This document shows, piece by piece, positions 55,050 through 64,000 of a DNA stretch of 64,000 nt. This DNA comes from Pseudocalidococcus azoricus BACA0444 (lineage in GTDB: Bacteria > Cyanobacteriota > Cyanobacteriia > Thermosynechococcales > Thermosynechococcaceae), in assembly GCF_031729055.1 (NCBI RefSeq), contig NZ_JAVMIP010000012.1:34705-98704 (forward strand). The letters are read 5' to 3'. The translations under genes were made by a program, and so were the position numbers. Position 1 is the stretch's first letter. The number at the start of each line of letters is the position of its first letter. Under the pieces are notes generated by a model, which saw nothing but the letters and a program-made list of their open reading frames with translations, made no database searches and was not told where the DNA came from.

Positions 55050-56351
55050 ATGACCGAAAAGCTAATTATCAAAAACTTTGCAGGCATTGAAGAGCTAGAA
55101 ATTGAAGTCAAGAAAATCAACATTCTCATTGGCTCAGAAACCAGTGGCAAAAGTATTTGTGCTAAGTTACTCTTTTATTTCAAAAGCTTTTTTAGTCAAA
55201 TGTCTTTAATTATCGAAGGTGGAAACACGAAAGAGGATTTAGATACTGATTATTCTCGGAAATTTACTGAATATTTTCCACGGAATTCATGGAGCAAAAA
55301 TGATTTTTATATCAAATATGAAATTGCTAATGAATTTATAAGTATTAATAGAAACGAGAATCAAAACGCAGGAGTATCATTAGATTATTCACCCTATTTC
55401 TCCAACTTTTTCGATAAGTCTTCAGAAGATTTAGAAATAATGACAAGTAGAAAGTTCTTGATTAACAAGGAATACGAAAACTACGATAAAATTAGTAAAC
55501 TTTATGTTATTTCAAAACAATTCAAAGGTGAATTTTTTCACAACCTAAGCAATCATTTTAAGAAAGACATAAAATTTGATCAACTATATATTTTATCTGG
55601 TCGTTCGTTTTTTTCAATCTTTAATAGAAACTTATATTTGTTTTATTCGCAAAAGATAAATGTTGATCCATTTTTGCTCTCTTTTGGTTTAAGTTATGAA
55701 GACATTAAGGATCTGCGCGAGTCTTTTCACAATCGGATTTATAAATCCATAGAGAAGCAAAAATCTCAATCTGAAATTAAGAAACTGGCTGAGGATTCTT
55801 TACGTGCTAAATATATTCGCCAGGATGGCCAAGATTTTCTGCTTCATAGTGATGGAAGGAAAGTAAGCATAACTAATGCATCATCTGGTCAACAAGAGCT
55901 TCTTCCTTTAACAATTATCTTAGAGGCACTACCGCATATGGCCCCTAGTTCACTTGGCTACACAGTTTATGTTGAAGAACCAGAAGCGCATCTCTTTCCA
56001 AGTACTCAAAGAAATATTATCGAGTTAATGGCTACAGTTTTCAACTCTTGTGAGGATAAGTTACAGCTTTTTATCACAACTCACAGCCCTTATGTCCTAA
56101 CAGCAATTAATAACCTCCTCCAGGCCGGGCAAATCTATGAAACGGCTGATGAGAGTACCCAAAAGAAACTTGAAGAGATTCTCCCAAAATATAAGTCACT
56201 CCATACGGCTGATGTGGCTGCCTACTCTTTATCTGAGGGTCGTTGTCAAAATATTATTAATTCTGAAACAGGCTTGATCGATGCCCAAATTATTGACTCG
56301 GTTTCTGAAGACTTAGCAATTCAGTTTGATGAACTTCTTGATTTAATTTAG
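55050..56351 (+). CDS. AAA/OLD-like ATPase without TOPRIM, candidate defence gene
   Basis: This ATPase of 433 residues starts with KLIIKNFAGIEELEIEV and a Walker A GSETSGKS (residues 28-35). An ABC-type signature SSGQQELLP is near residue 277, Walker B YVEEPEAHLF near 307-316 and the His switch FITTHSPYV near 341. Together these match the OLD/RecF-like ATPase class. After the switch only about 80 residues remain and no TOPRIM nuclease is seen. The gene is markedly AT-rich compared with both neighbours, and the common GGCCTGG motif occurs about once in the cassette. The downstream gene starts 7 bp later. Probably acquired and possibly an anti-phage component. Confidence 0.8.
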   Translation: MTEKLIIKNFAGIEELEIEVKKINILIGSETSGKSICAKLLFYFKSFFSQMSLIIEGGNTKEDLDTDYSRKFTEYFPRNSWSKNDFYIKYEIANEFISINRNENQNAGVSLDYSPYFSNFFDKSSEDLEIMTSRKFLINKEYENYDKISKLYVISKQFKGEFFHNLSNHFKKDIKFDQLYILSGRSFFSIFNRNLYLFYSQKINVDPFLLSFGLSYEDIKDLRESFHNRIYKSIEKQKSQSEIKKLAEDSLRAKYIRQDGQDFLLHSDGRKVSITNASSGQQELLPLTIILEALPHMAPSSLGYTVYVEEPEAHLFPSTQRNIIELMATVFNSCEDKLQLFITTHSPYVLTAINNLLQAGQIYETADESTQKKLEEILPKYKSLHTADVAAYSLSEGRCQNIINSETGLIDAQIIDSVSEDLAIQFDELLDLI

Positions 56352-56358
56352 ACGATCA

Positions 56359-56790
56359 ATGAAAAGATTTCCCGGTTGCGAACAATGGTTATCAGACAAA
56401 ATAATACCCATCCAAGAAAACAAGAGTAAAATTAATTTCCTCAATCCTGAGCAACGGCAAGTTTACAAACTTAAGATTGATGGATGCGCTATTAATGATA
56501 ACTTAACGCCCCGATGTGATTATGGCTTAGTGCCTTGTACTCATGTGGAAATTTATATCGAACTTAAAGGTAGAGATGTATCGGGTGCAATCAAACAAAT
56601 AGAATCTACAATTCATGAAATTTCTAGTGATTCCAAGAAAATAAAAAAGCTCTGTTTTATTATTTGTACACAGGTAGCAATTCCTCGAACAGATCAACAA
56701 AATTCGCAGACAAGATTTAAGAATCACTTTAACGCTATTCTTTACATTAAAAGAGGTGGATATGAATATGATTTAACCAATTGTTGTTAA
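56359..56790 (+). CDS. Small PD-(D/E)XK-like protein, partner of the ATPase
   Basis: This 143-residue protein is not recognised as a named family. A motif consistent with a PD-(D/E)XK nuclease core is visible: Asp54 in PRCDYGLV, then a beta strand with Glu68 and Lys70 in YIELKGRD, and a following helix with Gln80 (AIKQIESTI). The strand LCFIICTQVAIP and a basic stretch follow. The start ATG is seven bases after the ATPase stop, so the two are cotranscribed. Composition is AT-rich as in its partner. A nuclease effector is inference; an ATP-independent structural role is possible. Confidence 0.6.
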   Translation: MKRFPGCEQWLSDKIIPIQENKSKINFLNPEQRQVYKLKIDGCAINDNLTPRCDYGLVPCTHVEIYIELKGRDVSGAIKQIESTIHEISSDSKKIKKLCFIICTQVAIPRTDQQNSQTRFKNHFNAILYIKRGGYEYDLTNCC

Positions 56791-56891
56791 TTAGTTTAAT
56801 CTCTTTCAATGATGGATACACATAGCTTTAATTTAGTCCTCAATGGGCAGCACTTTATGGCACGCTATAAAAGGTGAGCAGTCAAGACATT

Positions 56892-57197
56892 ATGGAAGCA
56901 TTATCAATTCCCACCTGGGTGATTCATATTTCGAGCGTTTTGGAGTGGATGGCAGCGATTGTTTTGATTTGGCGATTTGGGGAACTACATCCGCAACAAG
57001 GTTGGAAGTGGTTAGCTTTGGCGATGTTACCGGCCCTAATCAGTGCGATGTGTGCTTGTACGTGGCATTACTATAACAACGATGTTCAACTTGAGTGGCT
57101 TGTGGTTGTCCAGGCCGGCTTAACATTATTTGGGAATACGACCCTTTGTCTAGCGGCGGGATGGATTTACTATCGTTACCAGGCCAAGTTACCCTAA
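56892..57197 (+). CDS. DUF2499 family protein (Ycf49-like)
   Basis: This 101-residue membrane protein starts at the ATG at 56892 (MEALSIPTWVIHISSVLEWM). Three helices are visible, with the conserved WHYYNND segment between the second and third. DUF2499 is found in cyanobacteria and chloroplasts (Ycf49-like) and has no known function. A longer reading from 56874 adds six residues. It lies next to the accessory cassette and convergent with sbcC. Confidence 0.78.
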   Translation: MEALSIPTWVIHISSVLEWMAAIVLIWRFGELHPQQGWKWLALAMLPALISAMCACTWHYYNNDVQLEWLVVVQAGLTLFGNTTLCLAAGWIYYRYQAKLP

Positions 57198-57227
57198 TTA
57201 CCTGCTTCTTTTGATTTATAAATTCGC

Positions 57228-60200
57228 TTAACTAATCAACGTCAGTTGTGATCCGGCCGTGGTTTTAGTGACAGCGATCCGGGTTTGAAACGCAGCTTGG
57301 AGTTGGGGCATATGGGTAATGGCTAAGATGCAGGCAAAATCTGGGGCAATACTATTCAAGGCGGCAATTAACCGTTCACAACCCTCCTGATCTTGGGTGC
57401 CAAACCCTTCATCAATAATTAACAGTTGCAGTTCACTCCCACTTTGACGAGCTAACAAACGTGAAAGAGCTAACCGGATCGCAAAATTGACCCGAAAAGC
57501 TTCCCCACCAGAATAGGTTTCATAGGGACGGGTGCCTTGGGTATCAGCAATCAAAATATCCAGGGTATCAATCAGCTTATTGGGTTCTTTACGGAAGGCT
57601 GCACCAACGGATTTAGTGCCTCGGCCCGCTTTTTGGGTGACAAACTGGACGTGGAGTTGACTGCCCGTTAACCGCCCAAGAAGATGATTCGCTTCGGCTT
57701 CTAGCTGGGGTAAAAGATTTTCAATCATCAGGGCCGGAATGCCATTTTGACCAAAAGCCTGGGCCAGTTCTTGATAAATTTGCAGTTGGGACTGGGCGTG
57801 GGCCTGTTGTTGTTGGAGTTGGCCCAGTTGGGTTTGGAGTTGGTGGTGTTGCTGTTGTTGTTGGCTGAGACGACCGAGGTGGGCCAGATGGGTTTCTAGA
57901 TTAGTTTGGGCCTGGTTCATTTCCTCGGCAAGTTGCTTAAGGCGGCTGGGGGTATCTTGGCTGTGATGGAGTTGGGCTTGTAGGTGTTTGATTTGATTTC
58001 CCGTCTCTGCAATTTGCTCTTTAATCTTGTCTATGGCGATGGCCAGATTTTGGATGGTCTGTTGAAGTTGGGGAGCCGTGGCCTGGGCCTGGGTCAGTTC
58101 TTGCCATTGGAGTAAATAAGGCTGATAGTCCCGCAGTTGGGCCTGGAGTTGATGGTGAGCGGTGGGGTCATAGTCAAGCGCGTCCAGTTGGGCCTGGATG
58201 GTTTGCAATTCTTGAGCTAAGTCGGAGTTGGTGGTGAGGGTCTTAAGTTCCGTTTGGAGGTGATTTTGATGCGCGATCAGGGCCGGGAGTTGTTGTTCCA
58301 GGTGATGGAGTTGGCGGCGGGCTTGGTTCAGTTCGGCTTGTTTAGCTTCGGCCCAACGCCACCGTTCGACTTCGCCTCGGGCCAGGGCATGAGTTTTTTC
58401 GTCATAGTTGAGGGCGGTCAACTGGGTAGTCAGGGTGTGCCATTCGGGGGCCTGATTTTGGACCTGTTGCTGCTGCTGGAGTTGGGATTCAAGGGTTTGA
58501 ATTTCGTTAAAGATGCGATGCAACTGTGCTTCCAAGCTCGTAGTATTTCCTAATTGGGCTTCGAGGCGGCCCCGCTGCTCTAGGACTTGATGGAGTTGAC
58601 TCAGTTCTTGATCAACCTCGCGATATTCCCGACGCAGGACTTGAATTTCCCGCTCGGACACCGCTAACTGTTCCCGAATCACCCAAATTTGATCCAGCAG
58701 ATCTTGTTGAGACTGCTCATGGCGTTGTTTGACCAAGGCCCAATGCAATTCATCCAATGGCCGATCACAGAGGGGACAACAGGCATCTGGAACCGTTAAC
58801 AGTTGCATTTTTTGCTCCAATTGTCCCAGTTGAGTTTCGAGATCCCGTTGCCGATCTTGGAGTTGTTCCATAAAGCGGCGGCGTTCCAGGCCCTTGTCTT
58901 GCAGATGTTGCAGATACACCCGTTGCTTTTGGAGATGGGAGATTTTGCTGGTGACTTCTAAAACCGCTTGTTGAAGTTGGGGCTGGCCGGCCTGTTGTTG
59001 CTGGAGTTGGCGGGCATTGTGGCGTAATTCATCCATGCGGGCGACAAGGCGGGAGTGGGCGCGTTCCTGTTCGAGTTCCAGTTGGCGTTGGTGTTGCAGG
59101 AGGGGAAAGGCTTGATTTTGGAGGTCGTCAAGATCGTGCAGCTTGGCCTTGCTGGTGTGGAGGTTTTGGAGCGCGGCTGTGATTTCAGCTTCTTTACTGA
59201 TAACTTTTAAACAATCAGCCTGTTGCTGTTCTAGGCGGGTGAGTTGAGATTGGCAGGTTTGTAATTGTTGATGGAGCGTCAGGCTGGCCTGGTCGAGGGC
59301 TTGTTGCAAGTTTTGGCGGCGAGTTTCCAGGCCCCGATAAACCGTAGCTTTTTCTGCTAACTGGCGATCCTGGGTTTGCAGGTGTTGCCAATAATCATAA
59401 CCGGCCTGGATTTGAGCTTGGGTCTGGAGGAGGGGGCGCAGTTTTTGGAGTTGGGCCTGGGCTGTGGTACAACTTTGTGACTGGCGGGTGAGTTCTGCTT
59501 GGAGATGAGTCTGTTGCTGGTTGGCCCAAGTCAGTTGTTGCTGCCAGAGTTGTCGGCTTTGGGACAGTTCGGTTAGTTTTTGTTGCTCGGACTGGAGGTG
59601 TTCAAGCTGTTGCCGTAAAGCTCGAATTTTTTGCTCTAGGCTAACTTTTTCGCAGGCTAAATCTTCTAAACCCGTGAGTTGGGCTTCAATTTGGCTGAGG
59701 TTTTGCCCTAATAGCCCAAGTTGACCTTTATATTGACGGGCAGAATCACGGGCGGCCTCGGCTAGGGTTTCATAGTGATCCAGTTTGAGTAAATCGGCTA
59801 GGAGTTGTTTACGTTCGGCCGGCCGTTTGAGCATAAATTCATCGGCGCGCCCTTGACGTAAATAGGCCGAATTGATGAAGGTTTCATAGTCCAAATGAAT
59901 CTGTTGGCAAATGCGCGCTTGGGTTTGGCGTAAACTGCGGCCGGTTAAACTCCGAAATCCTGATGGGTCGCCTATGTTGGCAGTGGCCTCAATCCGGGCC
60001 TGGAACTCCAAATAGGTGGCCTGGTTTCGGCGGCGAGTGCGGATAATTCGATAACATTGCCCCTGAATTTCTAAAACAAAATCAACTTGGGCTTCTGTTT
60101 GACCGCTGTGGATCAGATCATCTTCATTAATGGCCCGACTTTGTCCCCATACCGCCCAGGCCATGGCTTCTAATAGGGATGATTTTCCAGCACCATTGGG

Positions 60201-60293
60201 GCCACAAATACAAGCCAACTGTAAGCCGCTAAAGTCCAAACTGGCCTGGTGATAGCTGAGAAAGTTTTGTAAGGTTAGACGCAGGGGGATCAT
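57228..60293 (-). CDS. sbcC: SbcC-like exonuclease subunit (Rad50 homologue)
   Basis: This large ATPase has 1021 residues. The N-terminal head carries the Walker A GPNGAGKSSLLEAMAW, and the C-terminal head ends with the signature SGGEAFRVNFAIRLALSRLLA and Walker B LLIIDEGFG. Between them are two long Gln/Leu-rich coiled coils. The zinc hook CCPLCDRPL lies near the middle (about residue 503). With SbcD it resects hairpins and broken ends, but sbcD is not seen in the window. I use the ATG at 60293 (MIPLRLTLQNFLSYHQ); five more residues are possible. Confidence 0.93.
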   Translation of the reverse strand: MIPLRLTLQNFLSYHQASLDFSGLQLACICGPNGAGKSSLLEAMAWAVWGQSRAINEDDLIHSGQTEAQVDFVLEIQGQCYRIIRTRRRNQATYLEFQARIEATANIGDPSGFRSLTGRSLRQTQARICQQIHLDYETFINSAYLRQGRADEFMLKRPAERKQLLADLLKLDHYETLAEAARDSARQYKGQLGLLGQNLSQIEAQLTGLEDLACEKVSLEQKIRALRQQLEHLQSEQQKLTELSQSRQLWQQQLTWANQQQTHLQAELTRQSQSCTTAQAQLQKLRPLLQTQAQIQAGYDYWQHLQTQDRQLAEKATVYRGLETRRQNLQQALDQASLTLHQQLQTCQSQLTRLEQQQADCLKVISKEAEITAALQNLHTSKAKLHDLDDLQNQAFPLLQHQRQLELEQERAHSRLVARMDELRHNARQLQQQQAGQPQLQQAVLEVTSKISHLQKQRVYLQHLQDKGLERRRFMEQLQDRQRDLETQLGQLEQKMQLLTVPDACCPLCDRPLDELHWALVKQRHEQSQQDLLDQIWVIREQLAVSEREIQVLRREYREVDQELSQLHQVLEQRGRLEAQLGNTTSLEAQLHRIFNEIQTLESQLQQQQQVQNQAPEWHTLTTQLTALNYDEKTHALARGEVERWRWAEAKQAELNQARRQLHHLEQQLPALIAHQNHLQTELKTLTTNSDLAQELQTIQAQLDALDYDPTAHHQLQAQLRDYQPYLLQWQELTQAQATAPQLQQTIQNLAIAIDKIKEQIAETGNQIKHLQAQLHHSQDTPSRLKQLAEEMNQAQTNLETHLAHLGRLSQQQQQHHQLQTQLGQLQQQQAHAQSQLQIYQELAQAFGQNGIPALMIENLLPQLEAEANHLLGRLTGSQLHVQFVTQKAGRGTKSVGAAFRKEPNKLIDTLDILIADTQGTRPYETYSGGEAFRVNFAIRLALSRLLARQSGSELQLLIIDEGFGTQDQEGCERLIAALNSIAPDFACILAITHMPQLQAAFQTRIAVTKTTAGSQLTLIS

Positions 60294-60308
60294 CGCATTA
60301 TTAAGCAA

Positions 60309-60799
60309 AAATCCACAATTAAGCTCAGTATAGAATATTCTCTGTAGTTTTATACGTTCAGGGTGGTTGCTTGGCCTGGGCAGCGATTCTGTCTGCTGAT
60401 AACCATAAAAACTTCGAGTTGGGAGCTAAAGTTGTACCTTAATAATTAATCATGACCCCCTTTGGGAGCAGATGAAGCAGGTCAAAATTACCCTGATTAT
60501 GCAGGTCTTTATCCATGAAACTGAAACAGAGACGGAACAATTTACAAAGTTTAGCGACATTTATGGTTATAGACTTTATGTTCTTCAAGTTGTTTAATTA
60601 ATATCATCCATTCAGTTAAGCGAAAGGCACATGATTGTAGTCATCAATTCTATCCAATCACCCAGACTGATATTGACTGAGTAACCAGGCCCCGACTTGG
60701 GATGGATCTGTTTATCGACTGCGGTGCAGCACTTCTAAGATTCGGAAAGACCAAGCTCACCGGATGCAGATAGCCTCATATTTTTAGTTGTGTAGTGCA
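60309..60799. other. Intergenic region between antitoxin and sbcC
   Basis: About 490 bp with no supported intact gene. Its right end contains the broken toxin frame (minus strand) described separately. Otherwise the sequence is AT-rich, with short open frames and no recognisable RNA. The sbcC promoter should lie at its left end. Confidence 0.5.
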
Positions 60800-60801
60800 T
60801 C
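60736..60801 (-). pseudogene. Truncated toxin partner of the antitoxin
   Basis: The antitoxin stop and an ATG overlap as TGATG, the usual toxin-antitoxin layout. The frame starts MHYTT, as in many ParE/RelE-like toxins of this class, but ends after 21 codons at a TAG. A frame change gives no recognisable continuation, so the toxin is probably inactive. Confidence 0.5.
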
Positions 60802-61000
60802 AGATTTGGCGACAATGCCCTGCCTTAAACTCAGCAATGGCTTCTTCTGCCAAACCCTCCAATTTACCGTTGGCGATGTCTTGTTCTAACTGCTCATCCC
60901 AACGCTGATAATCCACATCAAAAAGCCACTTCTTTAATTGTTGAAACTCATCAGATGAGAGAGTGAGGATGGCGGCTTCAAGTTGCTCCAGAGTTAACAT
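60800..61000 (-). CDS. Antitoxin-like protein (addiction module component type)
   Basis: This 66-residue acidic protein has the appearance of the cyanobacterial antitoxins that pair with ParE/RelE toxins: MLTLEQLEAAILTLSSDEFQ, then WDEQLEQDIANGKLEGLAEEAI and AEFKAGHCRQI. Such C-termini wrap round the toxin. The toxin partner that should follow is broken, so this may be an orphan that lost its purpose or neutralises another toxin. The start ATG at 61000 is convincing. Family call from pattern memory. Confidence 0.65.
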   Translation of the reverse strand: MLTLEQLEAAILTLSSDEFQQLKKWLFDVDYQRWDEQLEQDIANGKLEGLAEEAIAEFKAGHCRQI

Positions 61001-61185
61001 ATATAGAATATCTTGCTACGTGAACAGTGATCAAATCATAGCTTTTCTGTACGAATGAATCTGTCATACAATGTTGTGCTTGAACAATACCTAGGCCCAG
61101 TTCATTTCCTATTTTCTAAATCCGTTGATCTGCTGATGCTCAAAGTGAGGGTAAATAGAGTGGAGCCAGGCCTGGGAATTAACAT

Positions 61186-63633
61186 CTACAACGGCCAACG
61201 CCAATTGACAATTTCTGGTGGATCAATGCCATGTTCAAAGGCGTAGTTAGCAGCTGCAATTTGTTGATTGCGGAATTTCTCCTTAGCATGGGCTCCGGCA
61301 ACTGTTAGTTTCGGCACTCGGTTAATCACATCAATGGCAATACTAAACCGATCTACCTCGTTCTCAATTGCTAACTCTAGAGGGGTGTTGATGTTGCCTT
61401 TTTCCTTATAGCCCCGGACATGGAGATTAACGTGATTGTGACGGCGATAGGCCAGTTTGTGGATTAGCCAAGGATAACCGTGAAAGTTAAAGATAATCGG
61501 CTTATCAAGGGTAAATAAACTATCAAAATCTCGGTCACTCAGGCCGTGGGGATGTTCCGTATCCGGTTGTAACTTGAGTAAATCGACGACATTAAGAAAG
61601 CGAATCTTCAAGTCAGGAAAGGCTTCCCGGAGCATGACATTGGCCGCCAACGCCTCTTGGGTCGGAATATCACCACAACCGACTAAAACAACATCGGGTT
61701 CATAGCCCTGGTCATTGCTGGCCCAATCCCAAATCCCAATCCCTTTGGTGCAGTGAACAATCGCCGCATCCATATCCATGTACTGCAAATGCATCTGCTT
61801 ATCACAGACAATCACATTGACATAGTTTTTGCTTTGGAGGCAGTGATCGGCACAGGAGAGGAGGGAATTCACATCCGGGGGCATATAAATCCGCACGACT
61901 TCTGGATCTTTGTTGGTGACAATATCTAAGAAGCCCGGATCCTGGTGGGTAAAGCCATTATGATCCTGCCGCCACACTGTCGAAGTAATCAGTAAATTTA
62001 AGGAGGGAACCGGGGCCCGCCAAGGCAATTCTGCCGCTTTTTGAATCCATTTGGCGTGTTGATTAAACATCGAATCAATCACATGGACAAAGGACTCATA
62101 GGTGGCAAAAAAGCCATGCCTTCCAGTCAGTAAATAGGCCTCTAACCAACCTTCAAGGGTATGCTCACTCAACATTTCCATCACCCGGCCATTGGTCGCC
62201 AACTCACCCCCATCGGCATCTTCCGGCAGATATTCAGCCAGCCAAGTTTTTTTACTCACGGCATAGATGTCATTGAGTTTGTTGGAGGTGTTTTCATCGG
62301 GGCCAAAAACCCGGAAGTTGGTCATATTCCGGGCCATAACATCCCGTAAAAAGACACCGAGAGGTTGGGTATTCGGGGCTTCAAATGTGCCTGGTTTTTC
62401 TACAGGAATGCCATACTCGCGGAAATCTGGCATCCGTAAATCCTTACAAATCCGGCCGCCATTGGTGTGGGGGTTAGACCCCATCCGTTTTTCACCCTTG
62501 GGCGCGAGGGCCTTGAGTTCCGGGATCAAAGTACCGTTTTCATCAAAGAGTTCTTCCGGCTTATAGCTCTTCATCCAGTCTTCGAGCAGTTGCAGGTGGG
62601 CTGGATTTTTGACAACATCAGCCATCGGAACTTGGTGCGACCGCCAAAACCCCTCAAATTTTTTCCCGTCAATTTCCGCCGGGCCTGTCCAACCTTTGGG
62701 AGTGCGGAAAATAATCATCGGGTAACGGTACAGTTTGGCGACTCCGGTGCTCCGAGCTTCGGCTTGATAGGTTTTGATTTTTTCGATGGCATAATCTAGG
62801 GTTGCGGCCAAGGCCTGGTGCATGGTTTCTGGGTCTGAGCCTTCGACAAACAGGGGTTCGTAGCCATAGCCTTGAAACAGTGCCGCTAGATCTGCATGAC
62901 TAATCCGAGACAGGATCGTGGGGTTGTTAATTTTGTAGCCGTTCAAGTGGAGAATTGGCAGCACTGCTCCATCGGTAATTGGGTTGAGGAATTTGTTGCT
63001 GTGCCACGAGGTCGCTAGGGGCCCGGTTTCTGACTCGCCATCCCCGACAACCACGACTGAGATCAAATTGGGATTATCAAACACTGTGCCGTAAGCATGG
63101 GAAACGCTATAGCCCAGTTCGCCGCCCTCATGGATCGAGCCTGGGGTTTCGGGGGTGCAATGACTGCCAATGCCACCGGGGAAGGAGAATTGCTTAAAGA
63201 AGGCTTTGAGACCCCGGGCGTCTTCGCTTTTTTCTGGATAGACTTCCGAGTAACTGCCATCGAGATAAACCGGCGCAATCACTCCCGGCGCACCATGACC
63301 CGGCCCCGAGAGGTAAATCATATCCAGGTCGTATTTTTTAATAACCCGATTCAGATGTGTCCAAATAAACGACTGGCCTGGACTGGAGCCCCAATGACCG
63401 AGGAGGCGTTTTTTAATCTGATCAATATGCAGCGGCTCTCGGAGTAAGGGGTTATCCTTGAGGTAAATCATCCCAACAATAAGATAACAACAGGCCCGCC
63501 AATAGGCATCCATCAGTTTGACTTCTTCAGGAGTTAAGGGATTTCCGGTAATGGTGGCGCGGGCTGGGCCGTAGGGACTAAGAGATTGATTATTTGGAAG
63601 TGCTTGGCCTGGGGTGGTCGGTGTCATAACCAT
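61186..63633 (-). CDS. xfp: Phosphoketolase (xylulose-5-phosphate/fructose-6-phosphate)
   Basis: This enzyme of 815 residues splits xylulose 5-phosphate (or fructose 6-phosphate) with phosphate to acetyl phosphate, using thiamine diphosphate. The signature lies in the first third: [42 protein letters not shown] and the segment [11 protein letters not shown]. Other conserved parts are [15 protein letters not shown] C-terminus and [16 protein letters not shown]. It gives acetyl-CoA supply a bypass in cyanobacteria. It stands alone, with a 550-bp upstream region shared with a transposon end. Length is normal. Confidence 0.93.
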   Translation of the reverse strand: MVMTPTTPGQALPNNQSLSPYGPARATITGNPLTPEEVKLMDAYWRACCYLIVGMIYLKDNPLLREPLHIDQIKKRLLGHWGSSPGQSFIWTHLNRVIKKYDLDMIYLSGPGHGAPGVIAPVYLDGSYSEVYPEKSEDARGLKAFFKQFSFPGGIGSHCTPETPGSIHEGGELGYSVSHAYGTVFDNPNLISVVVVGDGESETGPLATSWHSNKFLNPITDGAVLPILHLNGYKINNPTILSRISHADLAALFQGYGYEPLFVEGSDPETMHQALAATLDYAIEKIKTYQAEARSTGVAKLYRYPMIIFRTPKGWTGPAEIDGKKFEGFWRSHQVPMADVVKNPAHLQLLEDWMKSYKPEELFDENGTLIPELKALAPKGEKRMGSNPHTNGGRICKDLRMPDFREYGIPVEKPGTFEAPNTQPLGVFLRDVMARNMTNFRVFGPDENTSNKLNDIYAVSKKTWLAEYLPEDADGGELATNGRVMEMLSEHTLEGWLEAYLLTGRHGFFATYESFVHVIDSMFNQHAKWIQKAAELPWRAPVPSLNLLITSTVWRQDHNGFTHQDPGFLDIVTNKDPEVVRIYMPPDVNSLLSCADHCLQSKNYVNVIVCDKQMHLQYMDMDAAIVHCTKGIGIWDWASNDQGYEPDVVLVGCGDIPTQEALAANVMLREAFPDLKIRFLNVVDLLKLQPDTEHPHGLSDRDFDSLFTLDKPIIFNFHGYPWLIHKLAYRRHNHVNLHVRGYKEKGNINTPLELAIENEVDRFSIAIDVINRVPKLTVAGAHAKEKFRNQQIAAANYAFEHGIDPPEIVNWRWPL

Positions 63634-63754
63634 GATGCTAAAAACCAGTTATTCAAAGGACAGGCATTTTTTAGTCTTAGCTTTGTTCTAGCACGAATTT
63701 TTCGATGATCTGGGAAATTTAGGCTTTATTTAATCTATAGCAAACAGTAATTAT

Positions 63755-64000
63755 TCATGAGAAAATACCATACATAGTCAGATGAGAAGAATGGAGAACA
63801 AAATAACCTAAAAACAGTTCAAATAGATATTTTGTAATTTTAAACGTCTTCAATAAGTGCCACACCTTCCTTAAGAAGTTTTTAACTTGCAGCCACACTG
63901 CTTCAATCGGATTTTGTTCCGGTGCATATGGAGCTAATTTGATGCAGTAAATTGGCCATTCTTGTTCTGGCTTATTTCCATTGACTTGATGTAAATATTT
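63755..64000 (-). mobile_element. C-terminal fragment of a DDE transposase (IS630 type)
   Basis: The frame open to the window edge gives 81 residues. It contains IYCIKLAPYAPEQNPIEAVW, the last catalytic Glu being in NPIEAVW, followed by QVKNFLRKVWHLLKTF and a hydrophobic tail to TGA. This is the end of an IS630-type DDE_3 transposase, different in sequence from the decayed one near 32 kb. The start lies outside the window, so completeness cannot be judged. Confidence 0.75.

Noticed and set aside
61055..61246. Open frame of 63 codons between the antitoxin and phosphoketolase genes
   Set aside because: It overlaps the phosphoketolase end in antisense and has no start signal or family resemblance.
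1..64000. HIP1 octamer GCGATCGC and CRISPR arrays
   Set aside because: Neither was noticed when reading; no regularly spaced repeat-spacer pattern was seen.

Overview
The window reads as a chromosomal segment of a unicellular cyanobacterium. The pantothenate synthetase-cytidylate kinase fusion, the DUF2499 and DUF3593 proteins, a gamma-tocopherol-methyltransferase-like gene and an MASE1 hybrid kinase all point that way. GC content looks moderate (near 50 percent). The usual cyanobacterial HIP1 octamer (GCGATCGC) was not noticed. Instead the 10-bp palindrome CCAGGCCTGG and its half form GGCCTGG/CCAGGCC are scattered through almost every native gene. A Synechococcus/Thermosynechococcaceae-type genome is my inference, not something proved here.

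Layout. 1-3.8 kb: DnaQ-like exonuclease, DUF3593 membrane protein, Opp/Dpp-type permease, FkbM methyltransferase. 3.8-4.3 kb: a broken Uma2 gene. 4.5-8.5 kb: MASE1 hybrid histidine kinase followed by a REC-PAS-GGDEF protein. 8.5-12.7 kb: bL25, purA, universal stress protein, pgk, a small hydrolase. 12.8-15.1 kb: two FHA proteins, one carrying a degenerate kinase domain. 15.2-19.2 kb: pgl, rlpA, a long AT-rich gap, purM. 19.2-21.5 kb: tyrosine recombinase and a tandem duplication of a DUF29 gene. 21.7-28.7 kb: double M16 peptidase, RND adaptor lipoprotein, Nfu, REC-TPR protein, ABC-2 permease, QueD-like enzyme. 28.9-31.4 kb: UvrD-like helicase with an inserted 3'-5' exonuclease. 31.5-33.0 kb: tRNA-Thr(CGU) followed by mobile-element relics (IS200/IS605-like end and a decayed IS630). 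33.0-40.5 kb: SLH lipoprotein, MscS channel, M1 aminopeptidase with HEAT repeats, a frameshifted small membrane gene, a 3D-domain envelope protein. 40.6-48.7 kb: panC-cmk, anti-sigma-type kinase, esterase, methyltransferase, KtrB-like and BASS transporters, META-domain protein. 48.8-55.0 kb: LytR-CpsA-Psr protein, sugar nucleotidyltransferase, small membrane protein, putA. 55.0-56.8 kb: an AT-rich, motif-poor two-gene cassette (AAA ATPase plus a small PD-(D/E)XK-like protein). 56.9-63.6 kb: DUF2499, sbcC, an antitoxin with a broken toxin, phosphoketolase. The right edge holds the C-terminal end of a second IS630-type transposase.

Functional themes. Central carbon and nucleotide metabolism (pgk, pgl, phosphoketolase, purA, purM, putA, panC-cmk) is mixed with cell-envelope genes (rlpA, LCP, SLH, 3D domain, MscS) and signalling (hybrid kinase, GGDEF, FHA pair, REC-TPR, anti-sigma). 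Ion handling is represented by KtrB next to a BASS transporter. The accessory material is confined to small islands, and these are also where the CCAGGCCTGG-type motif fades.

The best candidates for something undescribed are the ATPase/nuclease-like cassette at 55.05-56.79 kb, the genome-wide palindrome itself, and the helicase-exonuclease fusion. All functional statements rest on motif reading by eye; no database search was possible.
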